Positions 36,484 to 50,260 of a stretch of 64,000 nt of DNA are shown here, piece after piece. Numbering within the stretch: position 1 is the stretch's first letter; each line of letters starts with the position of its first letter. Source of the DNA: Protula sp. h YS-2021. Lineage: Eukaryota; Annelida; Polychaeta; Sabellida; Serpulidae. The notes below the pieces were generated by a model. The model made no database searches. It was given only the letters and a program-made list of their open reading frames with translations, and was not told the origin of the DNA. Position numbers and translations under genes: made by a program. Location: NCBI GenBank assembly GCA_949752745.1, contig OX457025.1:96041804-96105803 (forward strand), read 5' to 3'.

Positions 36484-38756
36484 GGAGAGAGAAATCGGAA
36501 CAAATGTCCCACTCTCCACTTTTTTCGTATGAAATGTCGTCGGATGAAATGTCTTCAGATGAAATATCGTGGATTCGGTGATATCTAAGCGCTTATCGCG
36601 GAATTCAAAGCCAACGCCCATTCAATTTTTCAACCACACCTAAAAAGTTCCAAAACTTGGATGGAGAGAAAAGAAAAGGTATTCCAAATTGGAAGTGCGT
36701 TAAGTGAGATACTAGTAATTAGTGTTATGAAGTGGGAGTGAGAGAGCGACAGAAAGGAGGAAAAATGCTGACGGACAGGTTGCGCTAATTTTTCGTCAAT
36801 CACGTGGCCATTTGTTGCAAGTCATCACATTTAACCAGTTCCAATCACTCAAAATGGAACCATCCGTGACCTGGTTTATGTTCATACACAAAGGCAGCAC
36901 GTGGGGAGCTCTCAAATAAAAAGGAATGCTAATGGTTATTTACTGCAAGGTTACCAATAATTGCCATCAAATATTTTTCTTTTATGGTTTTTCAAATTTG
37001 AAATTTAAAATTAAAAATAAAATGGTGAGAATGTTAAGCCTTTGTTGTGTAACATATGTAAGATCTTACAAGTGATTTTGGCTGTAATGTCGTTGATAGC
37101 GGACACTTTTATGTTAGTTTGATGTCTTCGGGACGTCTTTAATAACAGACAGTTATAAGCTGTTTTTTGTTGGTGTTTTAACCTTTGTAATCACTGACCA
37201 TCCCTCCCTCATTACGTGCATGCATTTACGAGTGTGGCATCGGTGGTTTTTTTATGACATCTAGCGATGGTTGGCGCAATAAAACACATCTTGACTTGCC
37301 CCTCCACCCTCCCCTCTCCTTGGTACTCACATTACAGTCTATTCACAGCGCGCGCATTTCGTTGGTAACAGCCGTTGCTAATCATCTCGCTGCAAAAAAA
37401 AGGACCTGGTGTTTTTTATGATGACACAACTAGGTATCATGTAACAATTTAAAAATCTTAAAATAATTATAATCCCATTCTTAATGCCATTCACTTTTGA
37501 TTTATGCGCATTTATTTCACGCTTTTGCGTGTTATAATGTAAAATATTGCACGCAGTGAGTTTTGAAGTTGAACATTTTTACAACCTATACTCTCAACAT
37601 ACGCACTGTTAAATTAACAAAAATATCGATGTATTTTATTTTAGATTTTACAAGTTCAGGTGTGAATGATAACATTCTGTTTCATCTCGTTTGGAATTCG
37701 TCACTAGTCGACAACGACTCTCATGCCCTTACCCTACATTTTTACACTCATATTTTTAATCCCGAAACTCACAAAAAAAGAACATATGCAGAGGATGGTA
37801 GCATGATTTCACGTCTTACAAGTTCTTGCCCAGTTGATATAATATTCAGTATCATTCATACGGTTAGTATTTTGTTAATATTTGACTATTTCCTTTTTTG
37901 CCTGAGGTGGCTTGCACATTTTTTTGTCCGCGCCTGTATCTGAGCAAGGTGTCGTCACTCCGTGTGTGACAGGTGCAACAATGTCCTCGCCACATGGGAC
38001 ACAGATGCAGCAATACGATCGTCTTCCTTGTCTTTCATGTAACACGTTTCCTTGACTTCAAAGACAGTATTTCTAGGCGATTGATGCGTCATCCTTTTGT
38101 CTGTAGGCGAATAAAATGTTACCTCTTGCTTTGTCTACGAGCGAATGGGTCCCTTTTTTGCTACTCAAACAACCTGTTACTTGTCCTAATGAGCACGTGG
38201 ATTTAATGAGCTGATTGAGAAGTGTTCTTCACAGGTCATTGTTATTTGATACACCAGCGAGTGATGGTCTTCAAAGAGCTTCTAGGAACATCTTGTACGT
38301 GCCGATAATGCAAGCGAAATGCTTCATCAAAACCTTCAAATGTGATTTTCTCATGAACCTGGGAACAGGTGCCGCAACAGCTTGCAACACCAGGAACCTT
38401 CAGCCTGGTCTTTTCGTGTACAAAAAATACCTTTCATGCGCATTCGACATTTGTTTAATTTATTTTAGATACAAAGGACGTAAACGGGTAAAAATATTTT
38501 TTCGAGACAGCGCCAGGAATTTCGTCGGTGTTCTCAGACGGCTGTGTTTTTTTTTATGGTGAGACTTTCAAGTGGCGTTCACTGAACTTTGTGAATAAAA
38601 AAGAAAAAAAAAATCTTCTTAAGGAACGTTGTAGTGTAGTGTGCCCGCATATATTAAATACATCACATAGCAACATCCAATACTCAGTGGAGTATTTTAT
38701 TGGTCAATGATATTGCAACACAATTGTATCTGAAGATAAAGTTTACACTAAAAAAT

Positions 38757-38759
<3 letters not shown>

Positions 38760-38852
<93 letters not shown>
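38760..38852. repeat. (TA)n microsatellite
   Basis: About 93 bp of uninterrupted TA dinucleotide. Confidence 0.97.
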
Positions 38853-38854
<2 letters not shown>

Positions 38855-39946
38855 GAAAATTAATATCTCTGAGTTATATATCACCGAAGAGAATACTCAA
38901 ACATTGCTGTACAAAATTAAATTCCGCATAAGAAAAAAGAACTGCAGTGACATATCATGATAGAGTTTATTTTGCACTGTGGAATGATGTCGTCTTGCCG
39001 TTTCTTTGTCACGTGGTCACCGGCTGGTAAATAAAAACAAAAGTGAAGACAAAATTTAATAAAACCAAACAAAAAAAAAACAGAAAACAAAAACAACAAT
39101 TAACGTTATATTTGCAAGAAAGTAGATTTCTGGGAAGGTGGGGGGGGGGATGGGGGGGGGGGGGGGGTAGGGACATCATTTGATCATTTGAAAACGGTCT
39201 CTGAGGGCATGGAACCTATAGGCCCACTTCGCTTCACGAATTTGAAAATTGCTAAAACGCCATATTTTGCGTGCGTATAATTCTGAGTACCTAATGAACG
39301 CCCACTTGTCATTTTGAATATGACACGTCAGGTAATGTATAGGACAGCATCTTGACCAGCCCTTGACCAGTTCATATCAACAATACACCCTGTTCCTGGC
39401 CAAGAAGAATATATGAATAGAAATTAGAGAGAGAGAGAAAAAAATCTGCACTCGTTTTTAAAAGCGTGAAAAGCAAACAAAGACTGAATGAAGGTGACAG
39501 CAGGGTACTACAGATTGTTTGGTCAATGTTCATGATATCTGCAGGTTCTTGACCATAGACTCATAGGCAAAGAGGGTACTTGAAGTGCTTTCCCAGAATT
39601 TAAATCCAACCTCCCCCATAACGACAGAGCAGCTGGTCATTCCTTGTATTTTCTGACACCGGCTGTGTCCATTCTGTAATACTTTAGGATTTTCTCCATT
39701 TCCTACGGTGACGAACCATTCGATATTTAGCCAACATTGACTTATTTCGAAACAAGGTTAATTTATAGGAAAATGTTGACCTTTAAAGGCAACAGTAGGC
39801 AAAAGGGTGAACATATCTGTATTTTATGTTGACTTAAACAAGTCAACATGTGCTTCATTGTATGATTTATGTGATTTCAGGGCTCTTAATTTTTCCGGTG
39901 TGATTAAAGCTATAAATTAAACAGGAAAAAAATCAAAGACAACAAA

Positions 39947-40046
39947 CAGGTAATAGCGAGCGCACAGGTAATAGCAGGCGCACAGGTAATTGCAGGCGCA
40001 CAGGTAATAGCAGGCGCATGGGTAATAGCAGAGGCACAGGTAAAAG
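39947..40046. repeat. 18-bp tandem repeat, about 6 copies
   Basis: The unit is close to caggtaatagcaggcgca, with single-base variants. A T-run and a G-run follow directly. Confidence 0.85.
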
Positions 40047-41571
40047 CTTTGCCAGAAAATTTTAGAATTTTTTTTTTCTTTTTTTTTTTGGGGGGGGGGG
40101 GGGTCACTCACCCACTCTTTCTGTCGTTTCTAAAAATTAATGGTATTCCCCTCCCCCCTCCCCCCGACAAAAATTCTGTCCATAAAACGAAGCCTCATCG
40201 CCATAAACAAAGAGGTTGGTTTCGCTGAGGTCACAACGGCTCAACTCAAGATACACTCGAAAGTGTCAAAGGGTAAGATGCTCCAAATATAAAATAATTA
40301 GGCAGATGTGTTAATCCCACGAGCTTTCGGCATGAAATACGAGTATTTCTGGGCAGTTAATGAGACAGGCCCTTGACACGGAGAAACTACATCAAAATTC
40401 AATAATGCTATGCAAATATCCATAGCTCTGCTTTATGAATTCTAGGCAGTTGACAGAGCAATAGCCAACCCCATAAGTGGAACCATTATTCATCGCCAAA
40501 TGTCAATCATCACACCAAACTTGAAAAGATAGGCCAGCGGTCAGTTGGAGTTTTTATCAGTTGTGGTCACGATTTTCTGCAGTAAATACAAATTGCTGTC
40601 ATATTTCAAGGAATCCATTCACAATCTGTTGTTGTAGTATCGAATATTTATGGACATTATTCTTGACCAGTTTGAAATCCAAGCAACAGGTGAGAGGGCT
40701 AGAGACAATAAAGAATGACGTCCCCACACACTTCAATTAAGGACACAATTTATATCAAGTATTTTTTTGCAGCGGTTTCCAGGGCATTTTGACGTGGCGC
40801 TGTCTGGAGGGATATCACTATCATTTGTCCGTTTTGACCTGATGCCGGTTTGGAAAGCCGTACAAAGAAAGCAAGCGGTCATCTATGCTAATCTTGCCCA
40901 GTCACGAATGCTAACGATAAGTGTCAAAATTCAGCAGCATTCATGGGATTATTTTGCACGACTGCCGTAATTTGAAAATAGTAACTGAATCATAAACAAA
41001 GGAAAATGGCCGCGAAGCGAATAATGGACTCCTGCGTTTGAACGCATGAAATCCCATTAAGATACCGAGAGCTCTAATTTCACTTTCCAATAAGGCATCT
41101 TTTAAATATCTTCGGCTGGCAGCACCCACCTATTTTTATCTTTTTTTGAAATTTAACATAACCAACCCATTTGAAACATACTGAGACTTCTGTCCAAACA
41201 AGGAGCAGCTCAAAATCATCACAAATTAAAATAATCTCCCATCTTTTCAATCAACAGAACAGATAACAAATATTTATGTGTTAACAGAGATTCTACGTTA
41301 CTTAGCTAATCTTCGTTAATGAAAAAAACAACTCTCATTAAAATAAATCCATGTCTATGAAAAATATAGATTTTTTTTAAACATTTAAAGAGCATTTTAT
41401 GATTGAAATTTCGAACAAAAATACAAAAGTCATTAGACAGCAAGCCTGAACCCACGATTCCTCAGCGAAGGGGTGTAGTTTTCACCCCGAAGGTGGCAGT
41501 TGACCGATTTCTTGCGCAAAATTTTCGATTTTCACTTCTTCTTAAAAAACAACAAAAATGATCTGGGTTTC

Positions 41572-42799
41572 CCGGTCTTACAGGCTATCTTACCCCTTGT
41601 ATAGCTTCCCCGGGGGGGGGGGGGGGGCTATACTAGGCTATCTTGCTCCCCTCCAGTATATTCCCCCCCCCCCCCCCAGAACTTTTTTGCTCGTAAATGT
41701 ATTTTGATAATATTTGTTTGTGAGAATAAATGGACTCAGTTAAACGGCATAAAACTATCTTCAACTACTTTATTGACTAAATTCAATGTAATTCAAACAA
41801 AAATATAAAAGACATCCTCTATCAGAAAGTTCTTTATTTTTCTTTTGATATCCTTTTTAGCATTTTTAGAGAGCCCAGATGGGTACTTCTGATCGCTAAG
41901 ACAATCATAAACAAGTTATCAGTGAAACTGATGAATGTCCCCCGCCACGAAATATAGTCGAATGGAAAAATAATGCGACGTCGCACAACTTCAATATATA
42001 TATTTTCACTGCAGCAACAATCAAAAGCCAGGGTTGAATAGCGGCTGAGATATCGCGTGCACAAACTTGTTCTTCCAAGTGTCGCCAGAAGGACGGACAG
42101 ACGGACGAACGGATAGACCCGAATACTATAGTCACCGGCTCCGCGCTACGCGACGGCGGGGGACTAATAACACCCACATTATCCAACAAGCGCTTTGTTT
42201 ATGTTAAACTTTATCTTCCATTTTGAAAGGGATACCAGGTGGCGAAAAAGCTCCCAATGTGTATTTACAGCCAGGACTAAATCTTATGCCGCAACTTAAA
42301 ATTGCTTAAGATTTCTTATCTAGCCGTGTTAATCGACTGTTACAATACATATATAAAAATTGAAACAAAAGAGATGTGGATTCGTTAGTCTTCAATATCT
42401 TTGGTAAATACAATAGGGATTAAAAAATCAGATTAACCTTACTAATTTTGGTTATCACATAGTCGGATATAACAAGGGGGGTAAAAATAGTCGCAACTGT
42501 GCCTATGATTCAGCAGCAGAAATAAAAATAAACGGAGAAAAAATAAGGGAAGCTAGAATGGTCGGGGGATGAGGTGAGGAAAAAAATACGGCAAAAATTT
42601 GGGGGGGGGGGGGGGGGGGGGCTAGTGGGAGCTAGCCTAGGTGGGGGAAGCTGAAAAGGGGGAAAAAAATACTAGTGGGGGGGGGGGGGGAGATAGACTA
42701 GGCTAGCTCCCCCAGGGGAAGGGAAGATAGCCTGGTTTATCTTCTCCCTGGGGGGGGGGGGGGGAGCTGTGCAGGAGCCAAGATACACTGTTATAACGG
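41572..42799. mobile_element. Family B long-TIR element, copy 2 (longest)
   Basis: The left arm (ggctatcttacc, ctatactaggctatcttg) is complementary to the right arm (aagatagcctggtttatctt, gagccaagatacactgttat). Both arms are broken by C- or G-runs. The interior has the blocks shared with the other copies plus a unique GC-rich stretch (about 42075-42165). No transposase frame is seen. At 1.23 kb it is the fullest copy in the window. Confidence 0.78.
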
Positions 42800-42835
42800 G
42801 CGAGGTTTAAAAGTCAATCGCATATGTGTGTAAAT

Positions 42836-42969
42836 CCATCGGACGTAGATACTGCGATCTGCAGTCTTCCATCGGACGTAGACAGTGCATCTTGTAGTCT
42901 TCCATCGGACGTAGACAGTGCATCTTGTAGTCTTCCATTGGACGTAGACAATGCATCCTATAGTCTTCT
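42836..42969. repeat. 33-bp tandem repeat, 4 copies
   Basis: Each unit begins ccatcggacgtagacagtgc. Copies two and three are identical over most of their length. Confidence 0.9.
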
Positions 42970-44147
42970 CACGTTCGCTGCTACGCTGGGCAGATGGTGC
43001 ACTACTTGTGGATGACATGGATACTTGACGAGGCACTTGATGTGGCAGGCACTTGTGTGCCGGCTCACCCCCTCCCCCCCCCCAACCCCCCTCCACATAT
43101 CCCACGTCACTCGCGTGTCAGCCGCATCCATAGTCCCCTACCCCCTTCCTCTCTCCCCACCCCCTCCACCTCTTCCCAACCCACTACACGACACAGCCGG
43201 CGTTCTGGTCTCTGCCAGTTAAAAAAATATTCATTTCACAAAGGCAGTAAAATCAAAAGTCATTCACAAAATGTGTATGCAGGAGGGCGGGAGGGTGGGG
43301 GTGGGTGAGGCTCGGTTGTGGCTCCCACACATTATTACAGGAAACGAGAGCGGTATAATGTTGTGAGTGTTGGACGCAGGGATACATACCAGAGGCCTTC
43401 ATGAGTTCTTTTGTAACAGGACACACCACTAATCCCATTTTTCCGCCTGTTGGTCAAACCCAGAGCCTGTGTCACTGGGGAATACACTGGTAGAATAACC
43501 AAATACTGGTGCAACCGATCGTGTTACACTCGTGTGACATCCCTTGATGCGCCTACCATCAGCAGGATATATCCAGCTCCCTGTTATTTTACGGAGTTTT
43601 AATTAGGTTTTGGGAATGAAGTTCCAAATCTGTGTGGTGTTCGAAAGACGCAGCATAATTATGCCAAGCGTAACAAGACGAGAACAGTTACTGGCATTCA
43701 AAAGCCGTCAGGGAAATAAAACTAATTATAATGGTTTAAATGTAAGCATGTAATGGCTATAGAACGACAACCGTTACCTAATCATTCTGTGGAAAATATC
43801 AGCCTCTGAACTTGCCTCTACCCCCTCCCCCTTCCTGAAATATTGACATCACTACCCAACACAATGTAACAGCATTTCCTGAAGAAATCGCAGAGCGGAG
43901 ACTAGTGGCAACACGTTCATGACCGGACAGATGGTCTAACTGACCGCCTTGCAAAAAAATAGAAAAAGAAAAAAGAAATGACATTCATTTTAATGATAAT
44001 GAGCAAATTGCTACCGTCATAGTGGCATCTAATATGGGACACTTCATCAGTAATTTATAGGAAGGACTTGAGTTATTGTTTGTGAAGGTTTTTCAAACCG
44101 AGCTAGTGAAAGAGACCTGATATTTAGTTACCAAGATTACCACAGCC

Positions 44148-44160
44148 CTCTCTCTAACTC

Positions 44161-44221
<61 letters not shown>

Positions 44222-44357
44222 ATCTCTCCTTCTCCCTCTCTCTTTCTCTCTGTCTCTCTCGCTCTCCCTCACTCCCTCTCTCTCCCTCTCTCTCCTTCTC
44301 TCTCCTTCTCCCTCTTTCTTTCTCTCTCTCTCTGTCTCTCTGCCTCTCCCTCTCTTC
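44148..44357. repeat. (CT)n-rich microsatellite
   Basis: About 210 bp of CT dinucleotide interrupted by ccct, tttct and ctgt variants. Confidence 0.95.
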
Positions 44358-45934
44358 CTATTATAGACAAAGAATTAATCATATTCATTGCGTTTATTAT
44401 TTCTTATGATGTTTTGTCCAATCGTAAATATTTCGCGTCAAATTTTCCGACTTTCTGTTAAGATACTATTACATTGTGGGTTCATCATCATCTGACAAAA
44501 TAACTTTTAAAAGATTTATTTTTATGCATCGTATCTGAACTCGAACACGTAGATAAGTACCAGTTCAATTCTTCTCGCTTACCGTCGCTAGCCACTCCGT
44601 TTGTTTCGTTTTCTTGGCTCTGTGGAGTTCTCTCAGTGTCTGCTTTGTTTCCCCGTGTCATGAAAATAGTACCATACGTTTGAATGTGAAAGATCAACCG
44701 CCCAACCCCCCTCCCCCACCCCGCTCACCCCCTTCCACACGCACATACTCTACACTCCGTCACTTAATTAACATGATGATGCCATGTTCCTAGAATGTAA
44801 CCTCTGCGATTGCGAATAATTACATAGTTTAATAGAATAGCTGTTAGTTTATAATAACTCAGATTGAATAAACCATTGTATGCTAAACCAGAGTGTGTAA
44901 AGAGGGACAACTAAGGGACATATGTGCTGGCAGCAAACATCGGTACATAGCCACGCCATTACTATTCATTACAACTGGCACCCCCGCGGTGAGCAACACA
45001 CCCCCGGGGTGCGTCCTTTGTAAGTGGCTCTCAGACACTGGTCAATGGTCATATTGCGCATCTGCCAAAAAAAAAAATCCCCCCCCCCTACTCAAAACAA
45101 ACTCACAAATTTGGACATCGGTTCGGAATTTGTGTCATGACCGAAGGCTAGGTGACCTTAACCTTTTCCTTTGGCTCCACCCGTGGTTATGACAAATGCA
45201 TGCCCCTGTGACAGCACACGAAATGGCTGAGAGAACTGACCGCCATGTTGAGTGAGCGCTAGGAGCCTCAACCTTTGGTCAGCGTCTGCATTTGTCTGAG
45301 TGTCAGCCCAGAAACGGTAAAAAATAAGGACCCGTCAACAGACACTAGTTGTGTCAAACCTTTGCCCAGTACGCCGCAAGCGAAAGTTCTGAGAAATTCC
45401 CGAGTAAAAAAAAATATTTCTTAAATTTACTTCCCAAATAAACCTCGCATTATCATATTCCCAGTGCATTGTTCCCAAAATTGCTCAGTTAAAATGAACC
45501 ATTGATCATTTTTCGGCGTTTTTTTTTTCTTTGTATCTCCAACATCAGATTTGCAGTTTCTTGTCATCTGCGACCTAATTACAATGTGTAGATCCTTGCC
45601 TTAAGTATAACGGTGGACAGATGCCGACCAGAAGACGACATTGAAATGTCGGAAAATGTCGTTATAGAGACGCTGACGACAGACGACTGGTCATGGCCTC
45701 ACAAAAAGGCGCACTCCCAATGTCTGTACAACGCCACATTCTCCGAGTCTATACAATCCCGTTTTCACGAGATTAGACAACCCCACTGTGAAGACAACGC
45801 CACTTTCCCGAGTCTATACAACGCCACATTTCCGAGGCTGGACAACGGTTTTTAATTTTACTGGCGGTCATATGACCAGTGGTCCAATGTTTGGTGGTCA
45901 AATGACCGGTGGTCTTTGTCCGGCCGTCATATGA

Positions 45935-46437
45935 CCGGTGTAAGAAGCTATCTTACCAGCCTCCTGTAAGCTTCCCCCCGGGGAGCTATACTAGGCTATC
46001 TTCCCCCTCCAGTATATTTGCCCCCCCCCCCACCCCTCACTAATGCTTTTGCATGTAAATGTACTTTAATAATATTTGTTCATGTAAATAAATGGAGGCA
46101 ATTAAACTGTATAAAACTATCTTGAACTACTTTATTGACTAAATTCAGCATAATTCCAAAACAAAAAATTACAAAAAGGTATCCTTGATGAGAAAGTTCT
46201 TTGTTTTTCTGTTAATATCCTTGGCATTTTTAGAGAGCCCAGTGGATACTCCTGATCGCTATGATTATCACAAATTACATTCACATTATCCAAAAAGCGT
46301 TTTTTTTGCTGGTTCAACTTTATCTTCCTTTTAGGGGGGGGGGGGGCAAAAAATACTAGGTAGGGGAAGATAGCCTAGTCTATCTCCCCACCGGAGGGAG
46401 GGGAGCTATACAGGGGGCAAGATATGCTATTACACGG
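45935..46437. mobile_element. Family B long-TIR element, copy 3 (short form)
   Basis: A 503-bp internal-deletion form. The left end ccggtgtaagaagctatctt and the complement of the right end (ccgtgtaatagcatatcttg) begin TIRs of about 85 bp, which include ctatactaggctatcttccc in both arms. The terminal ccggtgtaa is the same as in MITE family A. Confidence 0.8.
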
Positions 46438-48749
46438 CAGTATTTTGTCCGGTTGCCATTTCGCATGGACACCATGCGGGAAGGGGGTCGATAGAAATTG
46501 TTCTTTTTTCAAGATTTACTTTAAAGTCTGTTGAAAAGCCTGAACATTTCAAAAATCTGTTTATCGCTTCTTATAAAATAAAAAAAATGGTTGTTTAGTG
46601 CCAAAAAATCAACAATCCTTAGTGATAAACAATATTTTTTTGCACACCACAGAACTATAGGTCTTGTGGTTTCACAAACCTAAATCACCGCTTGAAATAA
46701 GGGGAACAGTATTGTTTTCTCATTTCCCCCCTTGGCAATAGACATCATTAAAAAAATATGGCAGCATAAAAATGGACTCGTCAAGCTGAGGGGAGCGTTA
46801 TAATTACTCTGCTCATTTGTGTTGTTTGAGGGCAGGCAGGCGCTCAATCATTTGTCATTGTCTTAATTTGTAATGTCATTCTATAAAACATGAAATGTAT
46901 CGAATGCGCTTGGTAATCATTGCCGATTCAATTGATCCCCAATTTGTCACAGGGACAGTTCGTTGCTACAGTTTTGTCCAAACAGAGATATCGGTGTAAC
47001 AAAGCGATGCAACACTTTTTTTCTGAAGTTTGATTCGGCGGCTAATTTAATGCAAATCATGCAAAACCTCATGCACCGTTTGAAGTGTTATTTGATACAC
47101 AGTTAGCGGCAAGCTGATAGCAGTACAGCGAAACATCTCTTTTTCACTTTTTATATCACCAATTCTGAGATATTTCGGTGATGTTTGACGTATATACCAC
47201 ACATTACACTGAGTTTTTACATTGCGCTTTTTACGTTTTGCTGCTCGCGATAAATTTATGATAGTTATTTTTAACAAGTTTGAATTATGTGGGTGTTTTT
47301 TACCCACATGTCTGGGTGATAGCTGCTGAAATATTAACGTAGTGCAGGTGGCACGATCTAATGACGTCATGCTTTCTCATCGTGTTTGTGTGGGCAGAGT
47401 TTGCACACTGTTAAAGGCATCAAAAAGCAAAATAGTTGTAGAAGAAACTAAACTGCGATTTATAGTTCCTCATATTCATCAGTGAATTTGAAAGCCGTCT
47501 GGCAGAGGGCGATGCTATTGTGTCCTCGTACTAAGCAGAGTGAAACCAGCTGCTCTATATGGGTACATACTGACATCGTTCAAAATAAAAAGAGTTGCAG
47601 CTCGCTTCGTACTCATTCTTCAAGTCAAAAGGTTTGTAAACAGGCTCAGAATGCTGCAAACAAATCTGGGCTTTGGGATTGTGATGCATGCCATACCCCC
47701 CACCCCCCCCCACCCCACATCATCATCGCCAGCAATTCTCCATGTTATAATGTCGGTGTCAAATGCAGGAAAATAATCCAACTGAGTCCTGTTCCAATTC
47801 CATCAAATTTCGTGTGGGTGAATTAGAAGGGTTGGGATCAGGATGGTTGGGGAGGGGGAGGGGGAGGGGGGAGGGGGAGGGGGTGGAGGGGGCAATGTGA
47901 TTACTGTGGCAAAGAAACAATTGAAAAAAAAAGAAGAAAAATGAGCATGTTCTGGCAAATGAGAGAAAATATTTCAATGAAAAAAAAAAAAAAAAAACAA
48001 TTAACGAGTTGGTGACATGGAACCCGAGAAAATCTCCATGGCAGTATCAAAATAAGTCCGAAATTGGGAAAGAATTAAATGTTAGAACTTGCAAAAAAAA
48101 ATCATTTCCATCAATCAGTCAATCAATCAACTGGAATTTTCTATTAGAAATATGTACTTGATTATTCGTGCACTTAGTGTACAGGTTGCAGAAGAACCTC
48201 GGGGCAGGACCACCGTGGAAATGGGGACCACATATTATTTCTGCATCATCATAACATTAATACCACAAAAATAAATAATAAAGCAGTGTAATCAGCTACT
48301 ATTTCAAAATACACACTGCGTGCCTTATTCTGTAACAAAAAGAAAGAAAGAATAGCGATAAATGCCATATTTTTGCGCTCAGCGATGATAAGAGTGGCAC
48401 GCTTATCTATAGGTGTACGTCAGCGGCTACTATTGCACAGCGATAACCACTACAATGTGGAATGAAATTGAGCGGGTAAACTGTGTGGCAATCTGTCCGC
48501 CCCTCATCGCGCACAGTTATCCTGGCGGCCAGCGTCCCTGTGGATAGTAAAATAAACAATTACCAAGAAGAAGCTGGTCTCCATCCCTAATCCTCAACGC
48601 AGTCTGGAGCTAAGTCTGGATCCAACAGTGCCACAGTTTTTGTTTTGATTCAATATCACCTTCTGTTACGTGCGGAGTCAAAGGACGAAAGTATTTGGCA
48701 TCTACTGTATCTATATTCTAACAACTGCTAATTTAGATCGTTGATAAAA
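46438..48749. other. Intergenic, AT-rich
   Basis: No gene supported. A G/A-rich tract lies at 47849-47893 and an A-run at 47980-47997. Confidence 0.5.
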
Positions 48750-48981
48750 TGTGTCAGAGTATCGCAGGCAGTGTGTCAGAGTGTCATAGGCAGTGTGTCA
48801 GAGTGTCGTAGGCGGCGGTCAGAGTGTCGTATAGGCAGTGGGTCAGAGTGTCGTAGGCAGTGTGTCAGTCATAGGCAGTGTGTCAGAGTGTCGTGGGCAG
48901 TTTGTCAGTGTCGTCGCAGTGTGTCAGAATGACGTAGGCAATGTGTCAGAGTCGTAGGCAATGTGTCTTTGGCAGTCTGTC
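48750..48981. repeat. About 22-bp minisatellite, irregular
   Basis: Units close to gtgtcagagtgtcgtaggca, about 10 copies with indels. Confidence 0.85.
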
Positions 48982-50223
48982 GGTAAGCGGTGGTAGGCGT
49001 CGTTCACATGCAACGGATTTTTTTGAGGGGCGCTGGGAGGGGGAGTTGTGTGTGGATAACTTTGTATGAAAAGCATTATAAGAAGGCCTTCATAGGAAGC
49101 CTTCAACTTATTTGCACTTTTTTAATTCAGAATATATAAAAATATATATAAAAAAACATGTCAGTAGGACGAATCGTCAGTGTTGTTATGTCGTCGTGGC
49201 TTGTCTGCAGGGAAAGCCTTTTATACAATATTTTTGGGAACCATGGACGCTTTTATTTATATCCGTGAGAAAATAGGCCAGTTACACAAAATGTCACCAC
49301 GCTCGGTTTGAGATCTAGCCATATGCATTGATGCTATCTTTTGTGTTGACCTGGGGAACCAGCCCTTTTAACGATGCCCCCTTCTTTATTTCAATATATA
49401 ACTCGTATGGGAATAAGTAAATTGTATAACTCTTTTGTAGTTTATTAGCCCTGATTTGTCAGCTGCAATTTAATACATTTTAACCCCTCCTCCCCTCCTT
49501 TGTGGCGAAAAAAGGAGAATCAAAATACACTCAAATTGAACCACGCTGACTATGAGAGTCGAAAATCTCGCCTGCCCTTGTCTGTTCATTTAATGAACAT
49601 GTAACGTGCTGTATGGAGATAACGAGTGTATGATAGACCGTTATCTTATCTCCGGCCTCTTGTTACGTCGTTATATTACACGCACCTTGCGTCATTAACC
49701 CGGGTTACCGGGTCACATTCGATTTATGGGTTTGTTTTTAAAGGCCTGTGAAACTTACCTTGTTTTTAATATAAAGGGGCTGCAAAGTGCGATGCTAAAA
49801 AACAAACAAACAAACAAACAACAAACAAAAAAAGACGACCAAATACGTGTATACATACCCTGGTACACTATACAATTTTGTATGTATGAGAAGATCTTTC
49901 TAACCAAGACCTATCTAAAGACCCTATTCTGCCAAGCGTACATTTGGTCTTACCCTGATTTAGTCAACTAATATTCGTCAGGTGTTGAACAAAATGTCGA
50001 ACATTTTTTCCAGTGTTACGATATCAAAGCCAGGATCTGCCAGTATCCATCCCAACCCCACCCTTACCAGGACCCCTACCACACCCCTACCGCTACCCTA
50101 CCAGAGCCCTACCTCAGTCTTAACCACATCCCTACCGCATCCTTACCGCTCTGTGTTTAAGCTAATCTGAAACATGGCCAATAAGGCATTTGTTCTTCTA
50201 TTTTCCTTCAGTTGCAAAGTCAA

Positions 50224-50260
<37 letters not shown>

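Larger units (their letters stand above)
35946..41571. other. Intergenic with simple repeats
   Basis: No gene supported. Contains a (GA)n run at 36429-36479, a (TA)n run at 38760-38852, G-runs at 39139-39168 and 40090-40103, and an 18-bp tandem repeat at 39947-40046. An open frame at 37563-37943 has no recognisable domain and is taken as chance. Confidence 0.55.
42800..45934. other. Intergenic with simple repeats
   Basis: No gene supported. Includes the 33-bp repeat at 42836-42969, C-rich tracts at 43067-43175, the (CT)n tract at 44148-44357 and short acaacgccacatt repeats at 45727-45846 with nearby ggtcatatgaccggtg motifs. Confidence 0.55.

Noticed and set aside
37563..37943. 126-codon ORF
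   Set aside because: No recognisable domain, composition like surrounding AT-rich DNA, no supporting signals.
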